A DNA stretch of 64,000 nucleotides from the NCBI RefSeq assembly GCF_008086345.1, contig NZ_CP043006.1, positions 1,796,032 through 1,860,031 of the forward strand. Direction: 5' to 3'. This DNA is from Chitinophaga sp. XS-30. Lineage in GTDB: Bacteria; Bacteroidota; Bacteroidia; Chitinophagales; Chitinophagaceae. The notes below the pieces were generated by a model. It did not search any database, was not told where the DNA came from, and worked only from the letters and a program-made list of their open reading frames with translations. Made by a program: the position numbers and the translations under genes. Below, in pieces: positions 16,841 to 24,485 of this stretch; position 1 is the first letter of the stretch, and each line of letters opens with the position of its first letter.

Positions 16841-16848
16841 CAAAACTA
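16841..16848 (-). promoter_or_regulatory. candidate -7 box of the SDR promoter
   Basis: Read on the minus strand the bases are TAGTTTTG, a full match to the Bacteroidota TAnnTTTG box, 20 bases upstream of the SDR start at 16821. I found no convincing -33 TTTG at the expected distance. Confidence 0.4.
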
Positions 16849-16874
16849 ACCGTCAGCAGCTAATTTGCCGGTGG

Positions 16875-16888
16875 TACAATCAATTGTA
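16875..16888. promoter_or_regulatory. candidate HxlR operator palindrome
   Basis: TACAAT-CA-ATTGTA is a perfect 6-2-6 inverted repeat in the short divergent region between the SDR gene and the HxlR gene. It lies 23 bases upstream of the HxlR start and about 27 bases upstream of the SDR -7 box. Binding by HxlR is inferred from position. Confidence 0.45.
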
Positions 16889-16911
16889 TGATACATACAA
16901 ACGTGTAAGTA

Positions 16912-17289
16912 ATGGCAGCCAGAAAGAAAAACTCAACGTATTCTATCAATGAAAAATGCATCATTGAATGTGATCTGACCTATGCCGTTAACAAGATCGG
17001 TGGCAGATGGAAATTGCAGATACTGGACAAACTTGAGCATCAGACACTCCGGTTCAGCGAGTTGAAGCGTGGGTTTCCCCACATTACGGAGCGTATGCTG
17101 ACCTTGCAATTGCAGGCCATGGAACAGGATGGTCTGGTGAAGCGGACCGTTTATGCGGAGGTTCCCCCGAAGGTAGAATATACGTTAACCCCGATGGCCC
17201 TGGAACTGGGACCTATTCTGAAGCAATTGAGTGAATGGGGAGGGAAGCAGCGGCGCCTGACGGAGCAGCCGGACAAGCCCCGGGCCTAG
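16912..17289 (+). CDS. HxlR-family transcriptional regulator
   Basis: A 125-residue winged-helix regulator. The family pattern is clear: a cysteine-bearing start (CIIECDLTYAVNKIGGRWKLQILDKL), the recognition region LRFSELKRGFPHITERMLTLQLQAMEQDGLV, and the wing with YAEVPPKVEYTLTP. HxlR proteins often sense electrophiles or oxidants through the N-terminal cysteines (here Cys16 and Cys20). It is divergent from the SDR gene and most likely controls it and itself through the palindrome between them. Confidence 0.9.
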   Translation: MAARKKNSTYSINEKCIIECDLTYAVNKIGGRWKLQILDKLEHQTLRFSELKRGFPHITERMLTLQLQAMEQDGLVKRTVYAEVPPKVEYTLTPMALELGPILKQLSEWGGKQRRLTEQPDKPRA

Positions 17290-17368
17290 GTACATGCGCA
17301 TCATGTAAGGTCTGCGCCAACCCCACAGACAATACTGTTTGCCGGATAAAGCAACTTACCGCCCGGAC

Positions 17369-17392
17369 TTTGTATATTTGTTGGACATATTA
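17369..17392 (+). promoter_or_regulatory. promoter -7 box and operator-like site before the FadR-type gene
   Basis: TATATTTG at 17373-17380 matches the Bacteroidota TAnnTTTG box, 31 bases before the start codon. It overlaps ATTTGTTGGACATAT (17376-17390), which holds the GT-N3-AC core of FadR-type operators. Over about 25 bases all but four positions match a site before the sialidase gene (18521-18545), suggesting a shared operator and autoregulation. Confidence 0.55.
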
Positions 17393-17411
17393 GAAAAGTA
17401 ACCGGACCAGC

Positions 17412-18107
17412 ATGAATGAAGAATTGATCAATGATCTGAGCAAAAGTCTCGGGCGCATAAAGGCCAATACCATGGCGGATGATGTAGAGTTGAAACTGCG
17501 TCAATACCTGAAAAACATGTCTTTCAAACCCGGGGATGCCCTTCCTACGGAAACCGATCTCGCTGAAGCCCTGGGGGTTAGCCGGAATGTGGTCAGGGAA
17601 GCATTGAGCCGCCTGCGGATGCTCGGCATGATCGAAAGCCGTAAACGCAAGGGAATGGTCCTGGCCAGTCCGGATATACTCCTGGCCTTCGAACGTGTGC
17701 TCGATCCTCTTATCATCGATGACACTACATTGCGCGATGTTTTTGAACTGCGGCTGGTGTTGGAGATGGGTTTGGCCGATCTGTTGTACGCGCGTATGAC
17801 GGATAAGGATATCGATGAACTGGAGCAGATCGCCAACAACGAGATCAATAAAGACAAATCCTTCCTGGTAAAGAACGAGATCGCTTTTCACGGCAAACTC
17901 TATGAAATGACGGGAAACAGCACCCTCAAAAGATTTCAGATCATGCTGCTCCCTGTTTTTGCCTATGTGGTTACCCTGGTGAACAAACCCGTCAGCGGCA
18001 AAGTGGATCACCGTGGCCTGGTGGATATCCTTCGCAAAGGCTCCAAAGAGGATTTCAAGAACGGGATGTACGAGCATCTGAAGCCTCATTTCGACCGGCT
18101 GAAATAA
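17412..18107 (+). CDS. FadR-subfamily GntR transcriptional regulator
   Basis: A 231-residue regulator. The GntR winged helix spans about 20-90 (PGDALPTETDLAEALGVSRNVVREALSRLRMLGMIESRKRKGMVL). The FCD-type helical ligand domain spans about 100-225, with metal-ligand-like residues in RDVFELRLVLEMGL and ENEIAFHGKLYEM-style segments and a late HLKPHFDRL. It precedes the sialidase locus on the same strand by 480 bases. Related operator-like sequences before this gene and before the sialidase suggest it controls both. In sialic-acid loci the FadR-type regulator (NanR) responds to sialic acid or a derivative; that ligand is an inference here. Confidence 0.9.
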   Translation: MNEELINDLSKSLGRIKANTMADDVELKLRQYLKNMSFKPGDALPTETDLAEALGVSRNVVREALSRLRMLGMIESRKRKGMVLASPDILLAFERVLDPLIIDDTTLRDVFELRLVLEMGLADLLYARMTDKDIDELEQIANNEINKDKSFLVKNEIAFHGKLYEMTGNSTLKRFQIMLLPVFAYVVTLVNKPVSGKVDHRGLVDILRKGSKEDFKNGMYEHLKPHFDRLK

Positions 18108-18180
18108 TTCTTCCGGTTTATAACGCGGATAACGTCATCTTCCGGTTACGCTGCTGCCGGAAGGCTGCGTGTGCCGGGCG

Positions 18181-18380
18181 GCCAACGGTATCATCCTGAA
18201 ACACTTTTTGTTCGCATTCACTTCATCAGAAAGTTACTCACACGTCAGCCAACGGCATCATCCGTAACACTTTTGTCCACTTCTCACTTCAGCAGAAAGT
18301 TACTCACCCGTCAGCCAACGGCATTATTCCATAACACCTTTGTCCACATCCCGCTTCATCAGAAAGCTAGTCACCCGTCC
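18181..18380. repeat. three tandem 66-67-bp repeats between FadR and sialidase
   Basis: GCCAACGG starts recur at 18181, 18248 and 18314, and a diverged GCCAACAA at 18381, giving units of 67, 66 and 67 bp. Each unit contains a run like ACTTTTGTCCAC and AGAAAGTTACTCACCCGTC. Small frames across it are not convincing genes. The rest of 18108-18520 holds only a weak inverted repeat (18139-18145 with 18157-18163) that could end the FadR transcript. Confidence 0.85.
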
Positions 18381-18520
18381 GCCAACAACATCTTCCCCGC
18401 AGCATATTTTCATCTCCCAATCCCCATTAACCGGCCATCCGCCATTGCGGCGGAGCGGCACACCCTTACCTCCAATGTTTTTCTCCCAAAAATTAGGAAA
18501 ACTTGAAAATTCTCTTTTAA

Positions 18521-18545
18521 TTTGTATATATGTAGTACATATAGG
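18521..18545. promoter_or_regulatory. operator-like palindrome before the sialidase operon
   Basis: TATATGTA-G-TACATATA at 18527-18543 is a perfect 8-1-8 inverted repeat containing the GT-N3-AC core, about 46 bases before the sialidase start. The surrounding 25 bases closely resemble the site before the FadR-type gene (17369-17392). Confidence 0.55.
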
Positions 18546-18588
18546 ACAATAAACCGGCCGGATATTTAAACTTTCAAGTTCCACACTT

Positions 18589-19716
18589 ATGAACATAAGC
18601 ATGTATTTTCTGCTTACAGGGCTTCTTGCGTCAACTTTTTTGCAAAATGAAAAGTCGGCCGGCCTTCCGGTGATCGATCTGTCAACAGATACCGCGAGGC
18701 AAGTAGTGGTTGCGCAGGGTACAGCGGATATTTATAACGGACAGCCCACTACAGCGCTGATGCCGGATGGCAAAACGATCCACTGTGTATGGACTTACGG
18801 CCACGGCGGAAAATGCGGCCCGGCAAAAAGCAGCAGTGACGGCGGGTTTACCTGGCGTAATGAACCGGTGCCTGCCAACTGGATCACGGCGGGCAACTGC
18901 CCCGCGGTGTACCTGTTGCCGGACCCGGCCGGGAAACTCAACCTGATCGTCTTTGCCGGGTACGGGCCGGATAAAAATATGCAGCAGGCTGTTTTTAACG
19001 ACGGGGGCTGGGGGCCCATGCAAAGCAATGGTCTCGGCCCGGTGGGCATGCCTTTCTGCACGATCGTTCCCGTTGAAGGCGGTAAAAAACTGCTGGGGAT
19101 GACCAACAGGCGGAGGCCCGGCGAAATGGTGGAAAAGAAATCCTGCATCCTGGTACAAAGTATTTCTGAAGACGGTGGTTTTACCTGGGCGCCGTTGCGC
19201 ACCGTGCTGGATACCGCGGGCCTGAAGCCCTGCGAGCCGGAGATCATCCGTTCCCCATCCGGGAAACAGTTGCTGTGCCTCATCCGCGAGAATGTAAAAA
19301 AGGTATCGCTGTACATGGTCAGCAATGATGAAGGCCGTACCTGGTCCGCCCCCGTTCCCGCGCCGGAACCGCTGTGGGGCGACCGGCACAAAGCGAAATA
19401 CAGCACGGATGGCAGACTGGTGATCGTTTTCAGGGATACCGGCCCGGCCAGCGCCACCAAAAACAGTTACATGGCCTGGGTGGGCGCTTACGATGACATT
19501 ATTCATAACCGGCCCGGCCTGTACCGTTTGAAGCTGCTGAACAGCTACAAAACCTGGGATTGCGGATATAGCGGCATCGAGCTGCTGCCTGATGAAACGT
19601 TCGTAGCTACCACCTATATCAAATACCGGCCGGGAGAAAACAAGAATTCCATCGTAAGCACCCGTTTCAAACTTGCTGAAACAGATCAATTGTTGACGGC
19701 GATATCAACACAGTAA
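18589..19716 (+). CDS. BNR-repeat exo-alpha-sialidase-like protein
   Basis: A 375-residue secreted beta-propeller. A short signal-like leader is followed by at least three Asp-boxes: SSSDGGFTW (about 83), SEDGGFTW (about 192) and SNDEGRTW (about 245). This is the layout of the sialidase/neuraminidase superfamily. The FRIP arginine motif of classical GH33 enzymes is not visible; the equivalent region reads YNGQPTTALMPDG, so strict sialidase activity is not proven. It is the first gene after the operator-like palindrome and lies 12 bases before the SusC gene, so it leads the operon. With the Kelch-SSS fusion downstream it points to release of sialic-acid-like sugars. Confidence 0.78.
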   Translation: MNISMYFLLTGLLASTFLQNEKSAGLPVIDLSTDTARQVVVAQGTADIYNGQPTTALMPDGKTIHCVWTYGHGGKCGPAKSSSDGGFTWRNEPVPANWITAGNCPAVYLLPDPAGKLNLIVFAGYGPDKNMQQAVFNDGGWGPMQSNGLGPVGMPFCTIVPVEGGKKLLGMTNRRRPGEMVEKKSCILVQSISEDGGFTWAPLRTVLDTAGLKPCEPEIIRSPSGKQLLCLIRENVKKVSLYMVSNDEGRTWSAPVPAPEPLWGDRHKAKYSTDGRLVIVFRDTGPASATKNSYMAWVGAYDDIIHNRPGLYRLKLLNSYKTWDCGYSGIELLPDETFVATTYIKYRPGENKNSIVSTRFKLAETDQLLTAISTQ

Positions 19717-19728
19717 AACTTCAACGTT

Positions 19729-22710
19729 ATGAGAACGAAATTTTATTCCACGTTATTCACGCTTTGCGTGTTATGCACACTTGCTGCCGGCGCCCAGGAA
19801 AAAGGGCGGGTGATCACCGGCAGTATCCTTTCCGCAAGCGGGGAGAAGCTGGCCGGCGCCAGCCTGATCGAAAAAGGAACAGGAAATGCGGCCCGCTCGG
19901 ATTCCGCCGGGAACTTCAGGATCAGCGTAACCGATGCCAACGGGGTGCTGGTGGTATCCTATATTGGTTTCAAAACAAAAGAAGTAAAGATCGGCGGCCG
20001 GTCGGCCATCCATATAATGATGGATGCTTCCTCTTCTTCCGTGCAGGAAGTTGTTGTGGTAGGCTACGGCACCCAGCAGCGGAAAGATATCACCGGTGCG
20101 ATCTCCAGCATTTCGGCATCCACCATCAAGAACCAGCCGGCCGTCAGTGTAGATCAGCTGATACAGGGAAGGGCCGCCGGTGTTGATGTATCGCAGGCTT
20201 CCGGTGCACCCGGAGGAAGGCTGAACATCCGGATCAGGGGCGCCAGTTCGCTGAATGCAGGCAACGAACCGCTTTTTGTGATAGACGACATACCGGTATA
20301 TAACAACAGCAAAGACCCTTCCGGCACTTCTTATGGCACGTTCACGCCAACCAATGCGCTGGCTTCCCTGAACCCGAACGATATCGAATCCATACAGGTG
20401 TTGAAAGACGCTTCTGCCACGGCCATCTACGGCTCCAGGGGATCGAACGGCGTGATCATCATCACTACCAAACGTGGCTCCGGCAGTAAAATGACGGTAG
20501 ACTACAATGGTTATTACGGTGTACAGACCGTTGCCAACAAACTGGAACTGATGAATGGCCAGCAGCATGCCGAATACCTGAATGACTGGGCGGAATCGCG
20601 CAACCTGCCCATTCCCTTCGCAGATCCCGCTGCTATCGGGAAAGGCACTGACTGGCAGGACGAGCTTTTCAGGCCCGCTGCCATCCAGAATCACCAGGTT
20701 TCCCTGTCCAGCGCAAAGGGCAATCTGCGATACTTTGTATCCGGCAACTATTTCAACCAGGATGGTATTGTGATCAATTCCAACCTGAAGCGATATTCCT
20801 TCCGCGTAAATGCGGACGCAAAGCTGAACGAGAAAGTAAAATTCTCCCAATCCATGTCCTTCTCCAGAACGGTCAACCGCGCTGTGCCAACGACCGGCGC
20901 GGGCAGCGGGAACATCCGGTCCGTTGGTGAAAAGATCTATGCCACTTCGCCAACTGTTCCGGTCTTCGATGAAAACGGGAATTATGTGGATTACTGGTAT
21001 AATGCCGCGAAGGCAGAAAGCCCTGTCGCCTCGCTCCTCACCATCAGCAACAAGCTCGAAGGCGATAATTTTCTCGGCAATCTTTCCCTGGAATATCAAC
21101 CGGTGAAAGATCTGACCTTCAAATCGCTGATCGGCATCAACCTCATCAGCAGGAATAACCAGGAGTATTATCCCAGGGCCACTACCTATATCGGCGGGCT
21201 GTTGGGAGGCCTGGGCATGATCGGCGAACGCAAGGTCACCAATATACTCAATGAGAACACCGTGCGTTATGCAAAGATCTTCCGGGAAAAACATAACCTG
21301 GAACTGCTGGGCGGGTTCTCCTGGCAAAAGGAGCAGGACTTCAGCGCCACTACCCAGCCGTCCGGTTTTGCCGATGACCGGCTGGGCATCAACTCCATCG
21401 GAAGCGCCACCGGCTCTACCATCATCGCATCTTCCCTGAACGAATGGAGCATGGCCTCTTTCCTCGGAAGGATGAATTATCAGTACGATAACAAGTATCT
21501 GCTGACGGTATCTTTCCGGGCGGATGGCTCATCCAGATTCGGCGCGAACAACAAATGGGGATACTTCCCTTCCATGGCTGCGGGCTACCGCTTGTCGGAA
21601 GAACCTTTTATGGAAGGTCTGAAATTCCTGTCCGACCTGAAGATAAGAGGCAGCTACGGCCTTACCGGCAACCAGGAGATCGGCAGCTATCAGTCGCTGG
21701 CCACATTGACCACATCCAATACCTATATCTTCGATAACAAGTTATATCCCGCCGCAAGGCATACCCGCCTGGAGAATGGTGAGCTGAAATGGGAGAAAAC
21801 GGCACAGTGGGATATCGGGCTGGACCTCGCTTTCTTTAACGACCGCCTTCGCCTGACGGCGGACTATTACCGGAAGAATACACGGGACCTGCTGTTCACG
21901 GTAGACCTTCCGGCATACTCCGGCTACAGCAGCGCATTGTACAATACCGGCGGTTTGCAGAACAAAGGCTTCGAACTGAATCTGGGCGCCGATATCTTCA
22001 CCGGCGATTTCACCTGGTCCGCCGATATGAACTTTGCCCGCAACAACGCGGAGATCACCTCCCTTGGCCGGGCAACGTCCACCACGCTTTTTGTAGGTTA
22101 TCCTCCCGGGAATTACCTGGGATATGTATTCGAAGGTGTGTTCCGCGATCAGGCTGAAATTGACGCCCAAACGGTACAAACGAATGTAAAACCGGGAGAC
22201 GCGAGGTACCAGGATGTGAACCCGGACGGCGTGCTGGATGCGGATGACAGGATCGTGATGGGTAATTCGCTGCCGGAATTTATCTACGGCATCAATAATT
22301 CCTTTGGATACAAAAATTTTGCGCTCACCATTTTCCTGCAAGGTTCGGCAGGTGCGAACAGGGTAGAGGGCACCGGGCTTACCGATCCATCCGATTCAGG
22401 AAACAAATCCGTGAACCTGCTGAACCGCTGGTCCCCGGGCAATCCGGACGGCAACATTCCCCGCGCCGGTTACAGCAATGTGCTAACATCCACTTATCAG
22501 CTCATGGATGCTTCCTATCTGAAAGTCCGCAACGTTCAGCTCAGCTATACTTTTCCATCCACCGTACTGCCACGCTTCGCCGGATCAAGCGTTTACCTGT
22601 CCGGCCAGAACCTGTGGACAAGAACGGATTATGTGGGGTATGACCCCGATGGCGGCGGCGGTTACCCTACTGCCACAACACTCATGTTCGGCATTAACCT
22701 GAAGCTTTAA
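19729..22710 (+). CDS. SusC/RagA-type TonB-dependent transporter (sialidase locus)
   Basis: A 993-residue outer-membrane transporter. The signal peptide (…CTLAAGAQ) is followed by a regulatory-like domain (ITGSILSASGEKLAGASLIEKG…), the VVVVGYGTQQRKDITGAISS entry to the plug, the SusC signature LKDASATAIYGSRGSNGVIIITTK, and a barrel ending FGINLKL. There is no STN domain, so regulation is not through a FecR partner, consistent with control by the FadR-type protein. It lies between the sialidase and its SusD, and it probably imports glycans or sialosides. Confidence 0.93.
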   Translation: MRTKFYSTLFTLCVLCTLAAGAQEKGRVITGSILSASGEKLAGASLIEKGTGNAARSDSAGNFRISVTDANGVLVVSYIGFKTKEVKIGGRSAIHIMMDASSSSVQEVVVVGYGTQQRKDITGAISSISASTIKNQPAVSVDQLIQGRAAGVDVSQASGAPGGRLNIRIRGASSLNAGNEPLFVIDDIPVYNNSKDPSGTSYGTFTPTNALASLNPNDIESIQVLKDASATAIYGSRGSNGVIIITTKRGSGSKMTVDYNGYYGVQTVANKLELMNGQQHAEYLNDWAESRNLPIPFADPAAIGKGTDWQDELFRPAAIQNHQVSLSSAKGNLRYFVSGNYFNQDGIVINSNLKRYSFRVNADAKLNEKVKFSQSMSFSRTVNRAVPTTGAGSGNIRSVGEKIYATSPTVPVFDENGNYVDYWYNAAKAESPVASLLTISNKLEGDNFLGNLSLEYQPVKDLTFKSLIGINLISRNNQEYYPRATTYIGGLLGGLGMIGERKVTNILNENTVRYAKIFREKHNLELLGGFSWQKEQDFSATTQPSGFADDRLGINSIGSATGSTIIASSLNEWSMASFLGRMNYQYDNKYLLTVSFRADGSSRFGANNKWGYFPSMAAGYRLSEEPFMEGLKFLSDLKIRGSYGLTGNQEIGSYQSLATLTTSNTYIFDNKLYPAARHTRLENGELKWEKTAQWDIGLDLAFFNDRLRLTADYYRKNTRDLLFTVDLPAYSGYSSALYNTGGLQNKGFELNLGADIFTGDFTWSADMNFARNNAEITSLGRATSTTLFVGYPPGNYLGYVFEGVFRDQAEIDAQTVQTNVKPGDARYQDVNPDGVLDADDRIVMGNSLPEFIYGINNSFGYKNFALTIFLQGSAGANRVEGTGLTDPSDSGNKSVNLLNRWSPGNPDGNIPRAGYSNVLTSTYQLMDASYLKVRNVQLSYTFPSTVLPRFAGSSVYLSGQNLWTRTDYVGYDPDGGGGYPTATTLMFGINLKL

Positions 22711-22728
22711 CAAAAAATGGATCAGATC

Positions 22729-24225
22729 ATGAAATATATATTCCTTTTTGTGCTGGCCGGTTTGCTGTGTACATCCTGCAGCAAATTCCTGGCGGAAGAA
22801 CCGAAGAGTTTCCTGGCGCCGGAAAACTATTATAAAACAGCGGAAGATGCGTTCATTGCGCTGACCGGTGCATACGACGCCCTGGGCAACAACAGCGAAT
22901 CCTATATGGCCAGAAGGCTGCATTATCTCACCTGGTATGCTTCTGATGAAGCGCTGCCGCCTACGCTTGCCGGGCAGCGTCCCCTCGATGAATTCACCTA
23001 CGTGGCGGACAATGACGATGTATCCAGAGTGTGGAACAGTATGTATGCAGCTATCAACGCTTCCAATATTGTGATCAACCGGGTGGCGGGCATCGACATG
23101 AATGATTCCCTGAAAACGCAGTACCTGGCGGAAGCCAGGTTTCTAAGGGCGCTCAGCTATTTTTATGGTGTCAGGCTATGGGGAGATCTGCCGCTGGTGA
23201 CCATTGAAGTGACTTCGCTTGATGAAGTAGACATCTCCCGTTCCCCGATTGCCGATGTGTACAATCAGATCATCGCAGACCTGGAATTTGCGGGGCTGCA
23301 TCTTTCACCCGATAACCAGGATGGGAGAGCCAGGAAAGGCGCGGCCAAAGCATTGCTGGCGAAGGTATATCTGACAAGGGCCTCCTCCGGCGCCGCTCAG
23401 CCAGGCGACTATCAAGCGTGTGCTGACCTCTGCAGTGAAGTGATAGGCATGCCCCAGCATGTGTTGCAGCAGGACTATGAAAAAGCGATCGGCGCGGAGG
23501 ATGAGTTCAATGCAGAATCTTTATTTGAATGGCAGGGCGACCGGAAATTGATCTCAATCGGTGAGCACAGTATTTTAGGCGCGTTCTCGTTGCCGAGGGG
23601 AATGATCGTCGTTCCCGGGCAGACGGCTTCCGATGGTGGATCTATAGCCTGTGAACTGGCATATTTCAATAAATATCCTGATGATGATTACCGGAAGGAA
23701 TGCACTTTTTATACATCCGGTCCGGACAGGAACGGCAACACCATTACCTGGCAGCAACTGTCTGTTCCCTATCCCAGTCCCGCCAAAAAGTATATCGATA
23801 AAACCGCCGCTACCCGCGATGCCGCTGCATTTTCCGGGAACTTCGTGATGCTGCGGCTGGCTGATGTGTACCTGATGAGAGCGGAAGCGCTCAACGAAGT
23901 GTCCGGGCCTACAGCGGAGGCTTATCTCATGATCAATACCATCAGGGAAAGGGCGAGAAACCGTAATGGCGTACCTTCCGCTACACCGGCGGACCTCGAA
24001 GGACTGTCAAAAGAATCCTTCCGGGATGCGGTGCTGCTGGAAAGAGTGCTGGAGCTGGGGTTTGAAGGGCACCGGTGGTTCGATCTCGTGCGGACCAAAC
24101 GACTGGTATCCACGATAAAGGCCATTCATCCGGAATACCCGGTTTCCGACAAACATTTGCTTTTTCCGATACCGGCCAACGAGCGATTGCTGAATCCTAA
24201 AATAGAACAGAACGACGAATGGTAA
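22729..24225 (+). CDS. RagB/SusD-family lipoprotein (sialidase locus)
   Basis: A 498-residue SusD protein from the Met at 22729 (MKYIFLFVLAGLLCTSC, lipobox cysteine near 17); a Met four codons earlier is possible. Typical SusD features are YYKTAEDAFIALTGAYDAL, AEARFLRALSYFYGVRLWGDLPLV, the late LERVLELGFEGHRWFDLVRTKRL and the closing LFPIPANERLLNPKIEQNDEW. It follows its SusC by 18 bases, and its last seven bases overlap the start of the deleted sialidase gene. It binds the ligand at the cell surface for the SusC partner. Confidence 0.92.
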   Translation: MKYIFLFVLAGLLCTSCSKFLAEEPKSFLAPENYYKTAEDAFIALTGAYDALGNNSESYMARRLHYLTWYASDEALPPTLAGQRPLDEFTYVADNDDVSRVWNSMYAAINASNIVINRVAGIDMNDSLKTQYLAEARFLRALSYFYGVRLWGDLPLVTIEVTSLDEVDISRSPIADVYNQIIADLEFAGLHLSPDNQDGRARKGAAKALLAKVYLTRASSGAAQPGDYQACADLCSEVIGMPQHVLQQDYEKAIGAEDEFNAESLFEWQGDRKLISIGEHSILGAFSLPRGMIVVPGQTASDGGSIACELAYFNKYPDDDYRKECTFYTSGPDRNGNTITWQQLSVPYPSPAKKYIDKTAATRDAAAFSGNFVMLRLADVYLMRAEALNEVSGPTAEAYLMINTIRERARNRNGVPSATPADLEGLSKESFRDAVLLERVLELGFEGHRWFDLVRTKRLVSTIKAIHPEYPVSDKHLLFPIPANERLLNPKIEQNDEW

Positions 24226-24485
24226 AGATCACAAGTGCCGCCATACTGCTGCTTACTTTGTGTGCCTGTCTCGCGAAAGGGCAGGACACCGTGCAGCGGA
24301 CCACATTATGGAAAGCCAATGAAGACGGTATTTTCGCGCATTTCGTGTATGGTCTGACCGTGAGGGCCAAAGGTACCATCCTCGCATTTGCCTGCCTGTA
24401 TGGTCACAGTGGAAACGGGCATATGCCGGAAACTGTTTCACCGGCCTGCTTCAGCTTGCAGTGGTTGTTGGAAAATGAAGAATAA
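24219..24485 (+). pseudogene. internally deleted second sialidase (88 codons left)
   Basis: The 88-residue frame joins the two ends of a sialidase. Residues 1-58 hold a signal peptide and the start of a first blade (…DGIFAHFVYGLTVRAKGTILAFA). Residues 59-88 (CLYGHSGNGHMPET…FSLQWLLENEE) look like the closing strand of the same fold, where the family ends in a …F-L-W-L tail. The intervening ~270 residues are gone but the frame is kept. The join falls at GCCTGCCTG (24390-24398), a short direct repeat that could have allowed the deletion. The reading of both halves as sialidase ends is mine. The start overlaps the SusD stop and the stop overlaps the next gene. Confidence 0.65.

Noticed and set aside
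17301..18089. 262-codon open frame on the minus strand
   Set aside because: Antisense to the FadR-type regulator, which has convincing domains.
18181..18380. The tandem repeat as a CRISPR array
   Set aside because: Units are 66-67 bp and similar over their whole length, with no separate spacers, and no cas genes are near.
18682..19689. 335-codon open frame on the minus strand
   Set aside because: Antisense to the BNR sialidase, which shows three Asp-boxes.
19771..21327. 518-codon open frame on the minus strand
   Set aside because: It lies fully inside a clear SusC gene on the other strand, has no recognisable motif, and its composition is that expected from the antisense of a biased coding frame.
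24388..24474. Longer N-terminus for the Kelch-symporter gene
   Set aside because: The extra residues are Cys-rich, precede the signal peptide and overlap the remnant sialidase tail in another frame.
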